Assembly: GCF_034702125.1 (NCBI RefSeq) | Contig: NC_085867.1 | Coordinates: 38,958,096-39,022,095, forward strand | DNA length: 64,000 nucleotides | Source of the DNA: Engraulis encrasicolus | Taxonomy: Eukaryota > Chordata > Actinopteri > Clupeiformes > Engraulidae | Reading direction: 5' to 3' | Part shown: positions 55,999 through 64,000 of the stretch, piece by piece | How positions within the stretch are numbered: the first letter of the stretch is position 1 | Layout: each line of letters begins with the position of its first letter | Notes under the pieces: model-generated | Databases searched by the model: none | The model's input: the letters and a program-made list of their open reading frames with translations, nothing else | Told to the model about the DNA's origin: nothing | Translations under genes and position numbers: made by a program

Positions 55999-56336
55999 TA
56001 ACATTTAATATTTCCTAACACTTTAGGGACCATCATATCATGAACATTTAATGAATAAATGTCATGATAATGGCCTAGGCTTAAATTACGCCCAAAACAC
56101 AGTAAATTAACTAAGGTGGAACATTGTAACATTAATTAAGGTGGAAGATAACACATAATGTACACACAGTATTTTCTGTTTTTGTACTGAATTTGTGTAT
56201 GCATGCAATTTAGTGGGATGTGTTTTTACAATGGCTCCTCATTTTTCCTTGGCAAAATATAGTCTGTGAAACTCCAGCAGCATTTTCGATTTTCACACTG
56301 TCCTGCACATTTACATAATTTAAGCACACCTTATGA

Positions 56337-59300
56337 TTACGGTTTCAGGCATTTTAATGGCAGGAGTATGCAAGATGTGTGCTCCTGCCACCCATGTTGC
56401 TTAGGCTCATGCCTTATTTTGGGGTCCTTGGTTCTTGCAAGTATGTTGCAGATTCTATGAACTAGAAATGCCCCTCTCTGAATGTGCCCTCTTATAGCAC
56501 TACTGATGGGAGGAATAGCATTGATTCCATCACCACTGCTGTACATTTATACTCTGTGATCATCAAATATTACAGCTGTTGTGGTTGATCTGGCCCCAGC
56601 CCAGACACGCACCAAGTACTTCCCAACCAATGTTGCATCTTGCTCGGTCAATATTTTGGCCTCTCCAAAGATAGCAAGTACTGGACTGGATCAGAAACCA
56701 TGGCTGCATGTTTAGTCCCAACCTCATGCAACCCCCCTACTCATACAATAATCTCCTTACAGGATATGTCCTTCAGTTTTTGTCAGTGATGCTCCAAGAT
56801 GAGAGACTAATTGATGGAGGGGAAGCATTCTCCGCATCTAGCCAGTGCCATACTGCTGGCAAATCTCCTGCATACCAAGTTCTTGGAAATATGGGCCGTA
56901 GTGGAGAAGCAATGCAAATGTGTCTGTATCATTTGAGTCTATAACAACTTTTCTGCACTGCTTCACACGAACAGCCCACTCAACATGCACCAGCAACCTG
57001 GCCTAAGCCTCATCAACGCAGTTCAAGAGCTCTGGAATCTCTTCACCATCAGCTGACTTTGCTGGTAACACCTCATCATCAACAACAACAGGGCTGACAA
57101 TGACAGTAGTATTGGCTCTGGTTTGATAATAAATCATGTCTGGGACTAACAATTGGAGATTTCACTTGTTCTCCACAGAGGCCCGGAACTTATCAAGTTG
57201 GTGAGGAATGGGTGTTAGAAGTCTACCCGAACATGAGGGCAATAAGTAGACTCAGAGCTTCATTGGGTGAGATTAAGGTGAGGCTCAATTTCACTGACAA
57301 GCTTTGACGTGTTAACAACCAACAGAAGGTCACCATCTAACAGGGGTGATGCTGAAAGGACATCATGAGATCTGCTGAATACTCATGCCCCGTTCCTCAG
57401 CAATGTCCATCCTCCTATGTGCCTCAGCTATGTCTTTAGATGAGACCAACTTCTGCTCCTTTACGATGATTGCTGGTGTCTTCTATGGTTGATCTTTGTA
57501 CTGCAGAAGATTCCTTTTTGAAACAGTTCCACTTATCTTATGTTCTTGAGAACTAACCTATCCTGCCAGTATAAGCTGAAAACAAGCTTTGGAGACGGTT
57601 GCGCAGGCGAGGTGCGACACTCCTGTTAACAACCTGGTTGCTGAGCAGATTGTGCAGTGGAACGGGCGCATTAACGGTCAATGAGTATGGATTCTGCGGA
57701 TCCACCACAAAGTCTAGCAACAATTACACATTTCGGTTGAATGTAAGGCACGTGGTGCTCAGTGCATGTTGGAGGTGGCATTCTGTCCGCTTCAAAGTGG
57801 TGTTGTTGGTGAGAAAGTTGAGGACATCAGTGATCATTCTAATCTGATGGAAAGAACTCAAACTTTGCTGCAACATTAACATTGCGTGTGGCTCCTACTA
57901 AAAACTGTCCTCCATGACCTTTGCATACTCTCTGAATGCTGCTCACCTGCGCACAGCAGTAAGAGGCTACTGCAGTTACGTTCTGCAAAGATTGGCATAG
58001 GACGTTATGGTAGCCACATATTTATTTATTTTCCTTCTCTTTCAGAGACAACAGCATTTTTAATGATGGCCGCCAAATCCAGCCAAACTTCAAAGAATTG
58101 GCAGAGCTCTGTCTTGTCTTGATTCAAGCTCTCCACTTGCTCAATCAAGGCCTCAAACTCAAATTCTGGGCAACGTTAATTTGAAGCCAGTGAAGTGTGC
58201 AATGCCTGTACCTGTGCAAGCACTGGATAGTCTGCCTTGTCCTTGTGAGTCCAGAATACCTCCCACTGGAGAGACATGCATCAATGCATTATCTAGGCCA
58301 GAACCTCGAGGCAATTTTCCCTGATATCTGAGAATAACATGCGTCCAATGGAAAGGGCCAATACAGTGGAAGAGATCCATAAAGTGCTCCGTCTCATGCA
58401 GGTTTCATCACACCAAATTGCCATTGATGCCTGGATCATCTGCCCGCGAACACTGGAAGTTGGATAGGCAGTGTCTGACAGTGGCACACTCAGTAATGGG
58501 TCTTGGTATTGTAGGAAGGAAGCCAGCACGCATCATTGGCAGAACAGCAGATGAGACAAGTGTGTGTACAGCAGCCTGCATCAAAAGGTCTCCTCCTGAC
58601 ACACCAGAGCGAATCAGGCTGATCAAGAATTCATGCTTTCCTGATAAACCTTTTGCAGTGGCAACATGCAGTTATGTTGCTTGTTTGTTTTCAGGATGCA
58701 GCAGCATGTCTGGTGGTAGGGCAGGTCGAACCTCTGGCTTTGCATGATCAGGTACCTGTGCCCGACACTGGAGATTTTTAAAGGTGTCTGTTCACTGAGG
58801 CATCTGGAAACAGTAATAAGGCTGCATAGTGTGAACCCTTGGTACCAGAAAGTGATGATTTGTTAGCATAATCAGAGCTGGATGTCTGCCAATGTATATT
58901 ACATTACATTACATTGCACTTAGCTGACGCTTTCATTTATTCAAAGCGACTTACAGTTATTATTTTTCAGGGTATTGGTTACAGTCCCTGGAGCAATGTG
59001 GGGTTAGGTGCCTTGCTCAATGGCACTTCAGCCATGGATGGAGATGGAGATGGAGAGGTCAGGGGGGATTCGAACCTGCAACCCCTATATTGAAAGACCA
59101 ACTCTCTAACCACTAGGCCACAGATGACCCCTATGTATAATGGATGTATAATCCTCCCTTGTAAGTGCTAGGTATGGTTTTCTGTCGGTTTTTCGAGCAT
59201 TCCATAACATAGCTAGCAAGAAGAGATCTGATTGTCTGGTAGCTTGAACATGAACCAATCCTGTGAAAAGTTGATGTGAAGGCTTTTGCTGTGTGGGAAG

Positions 59301-59354
59301 CATCATATGCAATGGTGGTCGCCTTATTCCGTGTTGAATGTTATGCACAAGCAT
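56337..59354 (-). pseudogene. Broken transposon gene, PIN/XPG-like remnant
   Basis: Read on the minus strand, protein-like pieces occur in order but in different frames with stops between them. The first is near 59354 (MLVHNIQHGIRRPPLH). Next is 58626-58408 (SLIRSGVSGGDLLMQAAVH, then ATVRHCLSNFQ). Next is 58380-58159 (LFHCIGPFHWTHVILRYQG, SGLDNAL). A piece near 57000 reads RLLVHVEWAV and VVIDSNDTDTFALLLHYG, then one reads HILTGDYCMS, and the last is 56546-56337. The acidic DTD and LTGD motifs resemble the active-site order of PIN/XPG nucleases. I know this protein type only as uncharacterised transposon-linked proteins of fish and cnidarians. At least five breaks and a SINE insertion make it non-functional. 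Confidence 0.6.
58899..59132 (-). mobile_element. tRNA-derived SINE inserted in the decayed transposon
   Basis: On the minus strand the head reads GTGGCCTAGTGGTTAGAG (A box) and GGTTCGAATCCC (B box). The body contains 'aagtgccattgagcaaggc', and it ends in an (ATGTA)n tail. Direct repeats atgtata at 58892-58898 and 59133-59139 mark the insertion. It is a SINE, not a tRNA gene. Confidence 0.88.
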
Positions 59355-59473
59355 TTGAAAGAGGCAGTGAAGTTGTGTACTCTTGTGATCTCTGACACAC
59401 TTCTCTTCTAGTGGGGGCTCCTATCTGTGTTGACTGTTGCAGTGCATGTGCTGTCCTGTCCTCTGACTGTGTG

Positions 59474-60042
59474 GAAATGTTAGGTTTACATTTATAGTGG
59501 CTGTTCCTTATTCTTAATAATGACCTAATAGGCAAGCACATGGCTGAGTTCTTCAGAATAGGGAAAAGACCTGGAACATGACCTTGACCTTGACCTTTTA
59601 AGGACTATACTGACACTATACTGACACAAAATAATCATGGCAATATCAGCAAATAACTCCTCATACCATAATTGAGAATTTGTTTCTCATTTTTACCATG
59701 AAAGTCTATTGACATTCTTCAGAATAGCAAATTTGACCTTGGCAATGACCTTTTAAGGTCACAATCACACATTCTCGTCATGAAATTGTCAGAAATGATT
59801 TCCTCTCCAAAAATTGGTCAGAATTGATGTATGGCATGTGTATAAACAGTTTACAAGTAAAAAACACAGGTTTTTGTCATAGGCGATGGCGGCCATATTT
59901 GGCGGCCATATTGTGAAAAATCTGGCACTATGGTGGATGAGCACCGTGATTTTTAATGTCTAGGAACCCACTAACTCAATTCCAGTGAGAAACGCCCCCA
60001 ACTCAAAATTGCGAACGGGTCTACATGGCTGGTCCAGGACTA
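59474..60042. repeat. Right terminal inverted repeat (569 bp)
   Basis: The inverse copy of 55439-55998. One visible difference is a duplicated 'gtgtcagtata' phrase in the GGTCAA-rich part. Confidence 0.9.
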
Positions 60043-60046
60043 CTAA

Positions 60047-60421
60047 CAGTGTTGGGCAAGTTACTCAAAAACTGTAATGCATTACTGACTGATTACACGT
60101 TACTGTCTTTTCAAAGTATTCCCTTACACTACAATATTACTATATTTTAAATGCAAGGCATTAAACCAAAAGAACTGTAGCCTTGTCCTAAATAGGGATC
60201 TGGCCATTTATTAGGCCTATAGAATGTAAATCAAGCTCATGAGTCATGACTTTTTCCACCTCCCACCGAGGAGGTGTTTTTTGACAGCATGCAGACGAAA
60301 AACTACCAGGTTCAGGAATTCTCACCCACCACACCGAATACCACTAAAATCCAGGTCATTGTAATGCTTTGTAACTTAAGTTATTTAGCATTATAACTGA
60401 GTAAATATTACAGATTGATGT
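60047..60421. repeat. MITE fragment interrupted by the Gypsy element
   Basis: It starts AGTGTTGGGCAAGTTACTC and continues with 'gtaatgcattactga', phrases typical of an abundant teleost MITE. The right end is not reached before the LTR begins. The remainder may lie beyond the retrotransposon, outside the window. Confidence 0.5.
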
Positions 60422-61094
60422 TGTCAGGTTCTGTGGACAATTGTGCCTGCTGTTCTTTAATCTTGCCACTAGATGTCGCCATTTATCTTTGTATTTTTTT
60501 GTTTTACCCTTTGCCATTGGCTACACCTGTCTTTTTGTTATTGGTTAATTGAATCATTGATGGTGAATTGATTGGGTTGCCTATTTAAAGCCTTTGTTTC
60601 CTTTTGACTCTGCTGAGATCTCCTGAAAGCCACATGTGAGTACTTGTCCCTGATTTTTTGCTACTGCTATTTTTGAGCTGCTGTTTTTTTGACTTTGGAA
60701 CTTTGTTTATGACATACTTTTGCTTGAAGAGGATTTTCTGCTTTGGACTTTCTTTGTGGATTATGGACTTTGATCATTAATGTATTTTGGACACTTGGAA
60801 GACTGCTTTTTGTTGGAATTTGAAGATTTGGGATTTAACCCTTTAGTTGCCATGGAATGCTACATATGATTTTTGAACTTTGACTTTCCCAAGAACTGTT
60901 GCCCTTTTGATACCCTTTTTGAAAGACTGAACTCTTGGCTCTTTGTTTTTGTTTTGGATTTTTGCCTGCTTGGATTTTGTCAACTTGACTTTGAACTAAG
61001 TAAAACTAAGTTTGAACGAACTCTAATTCTCTGCATTTCTGTCCTTCGTCTCCATTTCCTTCTGAGGGTGGCCTTGGGTTTTAAGACCCTGACA
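60422..61094 (+). repeat. 5' LTR (673 bp)
   Basis: It begins TGTCAGG and ends CCTGACA, perfect short inverted termini with the canonical TG...CA. A TATA-like TATTTAAA lies at 60583-60590. The last base was placed using the terminal repeat and the adjacent priming site. Confidence 0.88.
60583..60590 (+). promoter_or_regulatory. LTR TATA box
   Basis: TATTTAAA lies 29 bp upstream of 60612, where the transcript 5' end is inferred from complementarity to the priming site. Confidence 0.65.
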
Positions 61095-61096
61095 GA

Positions 61097-61106
61097 AGAT
61101 CTCAGC
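61097..61106 (+). promoter_or_regulatory. Self-complementary primer-binding site
   Basis: AGATCTCAGC, two bases after the LTR, is the exact reverse complement of GCTGAGATCT at 60612-60621 inside the LTR. No tRNA-type site starting TGG is present there. Tf1/sushi elements are known to prime reverse transcription with the 5' end of their own transcript. Confidence 0.75.
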
Positions 61107-61111
61107 CAACA

Positions 61112-62245
61112 ATGGATGGAGCAGAGAATATGCCACTTCGTGAACCGGATCCAGTGCCAGTGTCTCACCCTTCACCACCAACTGACCCTACAGACCTGGC
61201 CCTCGTCCTCCAGCACCTGACGACGGCCGTCGGCAGCCAAGATGACACCATGCGTCGTCATGAACAGGTCTTAACCCAGTGGGGGGCTGAGATGAGAAGG
61301 CAAGCTGGCATATTGACTGTAATTCAACAGGCCCTCCAGTGTTTACAGCCTATACAACCAGGCCCTTCAGACACTCCAGCCACTCAAGCCACTCCGCCTA
61401 CTATAGCCATTCCAACCTTTCTAACCTCTCCGACCGCTCCAGCCTCTACAGCCACACCCTCCAACACGCCATCAGAGTCCCGCCCTGTGCCCAGCCGTGA
61501 GCCCCGCCTGCCAACGCCAGAGAGGTACAGTGGAGACCCAAAAGGCTGCAGGGGTTTTCTGACCCAGTGTCATCTGTCCTTCGACCTCCAGCCAGCTGCC
61601 TACCCGACAGAGCACTCTAGAGTGGCCTATGTTATCACCCTCTTGACCGGAAAAGCCCTGGCCTGGGCTACAGCTCTCTACGAAAGCAAAAGCTCTGTCT
61701 GCGGATCCTTCGAATCCTTCTCCAAGGAGATGTTGAAGGTATTCTCCCCAGAGGTCAGTAGTCGCACAGCAGCCAACAAACTACTTCAGCTTCGTCAGGG
61801 GCGCCAGTCTGCTGCGGACTATGCCATTCAGTTCCGCACCCTAGCAGCGGAGAGCGGCTGGGGTGAGCAGGCCTTGCTCGCTACATTCTACTGTGGTTTG
61901 GCTGACCGCATTAAAGATCAGCTAGCTTCGTGGGAGGAGGCCGAAAACCTTGAGTCACTGATCTCCCGAGTCATCCGGCTGGACAATCGGCTGCAGGAAA
62001 GAAACAAAGCCCCAGGAAGCATGTTCTCCTTTGCAGTTCCAGCCCATAGCACCCCAGCAGTCGACTCTTCTGATGGAGGACCAGAGCCCATGCAGCTGGG
62101 GGGAACCCGACTGTCACAGGCGGAATGTGAGAGGCGCATGAAGGAGCGCTGCTGCCTCTACTGCGGAAAGCCAGGACACTTTCGCAGCAACTGCCCGGAG
62201 CTTCAGGGAAAAGCCAAACCCCGTCCAGCCCCAGGAGATCTGTGA
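61112..62245 (+). CDS. Gypsy gag (capsid-nucleocapsid), 377 aa
   Basis: Structural polyprotein that would form the intracellular particle and bind element RNA. The N-terminal part is Pro/Thr/Ala-rich (residues about 85-125). The central capsid-like region starts [15 protein letters not shown] and includes [19 protein letters not shown] and a [19 protein letters not shown] segment, as in sushi/PEG10-type Gag. The C-terminal zinc knuckle is [14 protein letters not shown] (Cys348, Cys351, His356, Cys361). The stop is TGA at 62243-62245. The ATG lies only 17 nt after the LTR. The frame is intact. Confidence 0.93.
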   Translation: MDGAENMPLREPDPVPVSHPSPPTDPTDLALVLQHLTTAVGSQDDTMRRHEQVLTQWGAEMRRQAGILTVIQQALQCLQPIQPGPSDTPATQATPPTIAIPTFLTSPTAPASTATPSNTPSESRPVPSREPRLPTPERYSGDPKGCRGFLTQCHLSFDLQPAAYPTEHSRVAYVITLLTGKALAWATALYESKSSVCGSFESFSKEMLKVFSPEVSSRTAANKLLQLRQGRQSAADYAIQFRTLAAESGWGEQALLATFYCGLADRIKDQLASWEEAENLESLISRVIRLDNRLQERNKAPGSMFSFAVPAHSTPAVDSSDGGPEPMQLGGTRLSQAECERRMKERCCLYCGKPGHFRSNCPELQGKAKPRPAPGDL

Positions 62246-62267
62246 CGGGGGTGACATCATCTCCTGG
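62206..62267 (+). promoter_or_regulatory. -1 frameshift signal: slippery heptamer plus H-type pseudoknot
   Basis: GGGAAAA at 62206-62212 sits in the gag frame as G GGA AAA. After a 6-nt spacer, stem 1 pairs 62219-62225 (CCCCGTC) with 62244-62250 (GACGGGG). The loop segment 62231-62239 (CCAGGAGAT) pairs exactly with 62259-62267 (ATCTCCTGG), giving stem 2. The connecting loops are 5, 4 and 8 nt. The gag stop codon lies at the start of the 3' strand of stem 1. The -1 frame is open into pol. Confidence 0.85.
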
Positions 62268-64000
62268 TCTCCCTACAACCGGATTCTTCGTTCCTGTCAC
62301 ACTCTCCTGGGATGACCAGTCACACACTCTGCAGGCCTTTGTTGACTCTGGGGCTGCTGGCAATTTCATGGACCTTTCCCTAGCACAACATCTTGGGATT
62401 CCCACCTCTGCCATTGACTCCCCTCTGTCAGTAACTGCCTTAGATGGCCGGCCTTTGGGTGGTGGCCTAGTAGATAGAATCACCTCTACCATTCATGCAC
62501 GGATCGACAGTCACCAGGAGCAACTGTCATTCCACTTGATCCAGGCCAAAGAGTTTCCCATAGTCCTTGGATTCCCCTGGCTGACTCGCCACAACCCTCA
62601 TCTTGATTGGGCCTCCGGCAAGATCCTCCGGTGGGGCCCTAACTGCCAAGCCAGCTGTCTCGTCCCAAGTTCCTGTCCCGAGTTTCTCAAGCCTCCCGAG
62701 TTGTCCCAAGCCCCTCCCGAGTTGTCCCGAGTCCCTCCTGAGTATCATAACTTGGCAGAAGTATTCAGCAAAGGCAAAGCAGCAGCCCTACCACCTCACA
62801 GAGCCTATGACTGTGCCATTGAACTACTTCCCGGCACTTGCCCACCTAGGGGGCGCATCTTCTCACTTTCTGCTCCAGAACGCGTGGCCATGGAAGAATA
62901 TCTCAAGGAATCACTGTCCTCAGGCTTCATTCGACCCTCCTCTTCTCCTGCTGGCGCGGGCTTCTTCTTTGTGGGAAAGAAGGACGGAGGCCTGAGGCCT
63001 TGCATTGATTATCGAGGACTCAACAAGATCACTGTCCGAAACCGTTACCCCCTGCCACTTATGTCATCAGTTTTTGAACTCCTGCAAAATGCCACCATCT
63101 TCACCAAACTCGATCTTCGCAACGCCTACCATCTGGTCAGAATTCGCAAAGGAGATGAGTGGAAAACAGCATTTAACACCCCAACTGGCCACTATGAATA
63201 CCGGGTCATGCCCTTTGGACTCACTAACGCCCCTGCTGTCTTCCAGGCCTTGATCAATGATGTTCTTCGTGACATGCTGGACAGATTTGTTTTTGTTTAT
63301 TTAGATGATATTTTAATATTTTCCAAGAACCATTCCGAGCACGTCCAGCATGTCCAACAGGTACTCACTCGTCTCCTCAAAAACCACCTTTTTGTAAAAG
63401 CTGAAAAATGCGAGTTCCACGTTCCCAAAGTGGCATTCCTTGGCTATGTCATCTCGGAGGGGAGGATCCTCATGGACCCTAAGAAGGTGGAAGCAGTACG
63501 GGATTGGCCTGCCCCCATCACAATCAAGGAGACGCAGAGATTCTTGGGCTTTGCAAATTTCTACCGGAGGTTTATCCGCAACTTCAGCTCCATTGCGGCC
63601 CCCATCTCTGCACTCACACGAAAATGCAACTTCCCCTTCTCATGGACTACTGAGGCTAGCCAGGCCTTTCAGACTCTGAAGCAACACTTCTCCTCTGCTC
63701 CCATTCTCCAAAATCCAGATCCCACTCGACCCTTCATCGTGGAGGTGGATGCCTCTAATGTAGGGGTTGGCGCGGTCCTCTCCCAAAGATCCTCTGACGG
63801 TAAAATCCATCCTTGTGCCTTTTTCTCTCGCAAGCTCTCTCCGTCAGAGGAGAACTATGACATTGGAAATCGAGAGCTCCTGGCTGTTAAACTGGCACTG
63901 GAGGAGTGGAGGCAGTGGTTGGAGGGGGCTCAACATTCCTTCCTAGTGTGGACAGATCATAAGAATCTGCAGTATATCCAGCAGGCCAAGCGCCTAAATC
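62206..64000 (+). CDS. Gypsy pol in the -1 frame (protease, RT, RNase H; truncated by window end)
   Basis: This open frame lies -1 relative to gag and has no stop to the window edge. It has no ATG of its own near the start, consistent with frameshift expression. Protease: [12 protein letters not shown] (DSG at 62344). A short PPEL repeat follows. Reverse transcriptase: [48 protein letters not shown] and the catalytic YLDDIL (63298-63315). RNase [17 protein letters not shown] (Asp at 63748), [15 protein letters not shown] and WTDHKNLQY. Integrase should follow outside the window. All catalytic motifs seen are intact. Confidence 0.94.

Larger units (their letters stand above)
55439..60042 (-). 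mobile_element. Decayed 4.6-kb DNA transposon with ~560-bp TIRs (Academ-like?)
   Basis: The element begins TAGTCCTGGACCAGCC and ends with the exact inverse. CTA flanks each end (55436-55438 and 60043-60045), a likely 3-bp duplication. The interior has no long ORF, but a minus-strand coding remnant is readable in pieces. A 3-bp duplication and an XPG-like nuclease are features described for the Academ superfamily, so that placement is an inference. A SINE is inserted at 58899-59132. Confidence 0.8.
60422..64000 (+). mobile_element. Ty3/Gypsy (sushi-like) LTR retrotransposon, 5' part
   Basis: The 5' LTR, self-priming site, gag with zinc knuckle, frameshift signal and pol (protease, reverse transcriptase, RNase H) are visible in order. 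Integrase and the 3' LTR lie beyond the window. No break is seen in gag or in the visible pol, so the copy looks recent. Gag motifs and the priming mode suggest the Tf1/sushi group, from which mammalian PEG10 and RTL1 derive. Confidence 0.93.

Noticed and set aside
58899..59132. A possible tRNA gene with A and B boxes
   Set aside because: It lacks a complete cloverleaf, has a long non-tRNA body and simple-repeat tail, and is flanked by a 7-bp duplication, so it is a SINE.
61112..64000. The Gypsy element as an infectious retrovirus
   Set aside because: No envelope gene is visible in the window, and the Gag, priming and frameshift features fit intracellular sushi-type LTR retrotransposons.

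Overview
The window is a piece of a ray-finned (teleost) fish nuclear genome. It has vertebrate genes split by GT-AG introns, very long (CA)n/(GT)n and (GA)n microsatellites, Tc1, hAT-type and piggyBac-type DNA elements, tRNA-derived SINEs and a Ty3/Gypsy (sushi-like) retrotransposon. The SINE types loosely suggest a clupeiform fish, but that is only a weak guess.

Three host genes sit in the order and orientation known from human 18q21 (ONECUT2 > < FECH < NARS1). (1) Positions 1-5932 are intron 1 of a onecut gene on the + strand. 5933-6219 is its last coding exon, the ONECUT homeodomain. It is followed by a very long 3'UTR running to about 14.9 or 16.3 kb. (2) Ferrochelatase, fech, is on the - strand at 41809-21166. 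All 11 coding exons are placed, in phase, giving a 407-aa mitochondrial protein with the catalytic His and Glu and all four [2Fe-2S] cysteines. (3) Cytosolic asparaginyl-tRNA synthetase, nars1, is on the - strand at 55230-43214. All 15 coding exons are placed, giving 559 aa, with one GC-AG intron.

The most striking host signal is in the onecut 3'UTR: 19 ACCAAAG (miR-9 seed-match) sites on the sense strand in 6.6 kb, 12 of them full 8-mers. Seven fech splice junctions lie within about 16 nt of microsatellites, including one donor that runs straight into an approximately 60-unit (GT)n tract.

The introns are packed with elements whose ends can be read exactly. There are four hAT-type MITEs of 376-384 bp with 8-bp target duplications, three carrying perfect ones. 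There is an apparently intact Tc1 element (337-aa DD34E transposase, IR/DR ends), a piggyBac-type MITE flanked by TTAA, two MITEs with CTGCC(C/T)TA ends and 4-bp duplications, and several foldbacks. One foldback carries hammerhead-like cores on both strands.

The right end (55.4-64 kb) is mobile DNA. First comes a decayed 4.6-kb DNA transposon with about 560-bp terminal inverted repeats and a broken minus-strand gene that looks like a PIN/XPG-type (Academ-like) protein. Next is a MITE fragment, and then the 5' part of a sushi-like Gypsy element. The Gypsy element shows a self-priming signal (the inferred transcript 5' end is complementary to the site just after the LTR). It also shows a -1 frameshift signal between gag and pol, a GGGAAAA heptamer followed by a perfectly paired H-type pseudoknot. 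The window ends inside pol.
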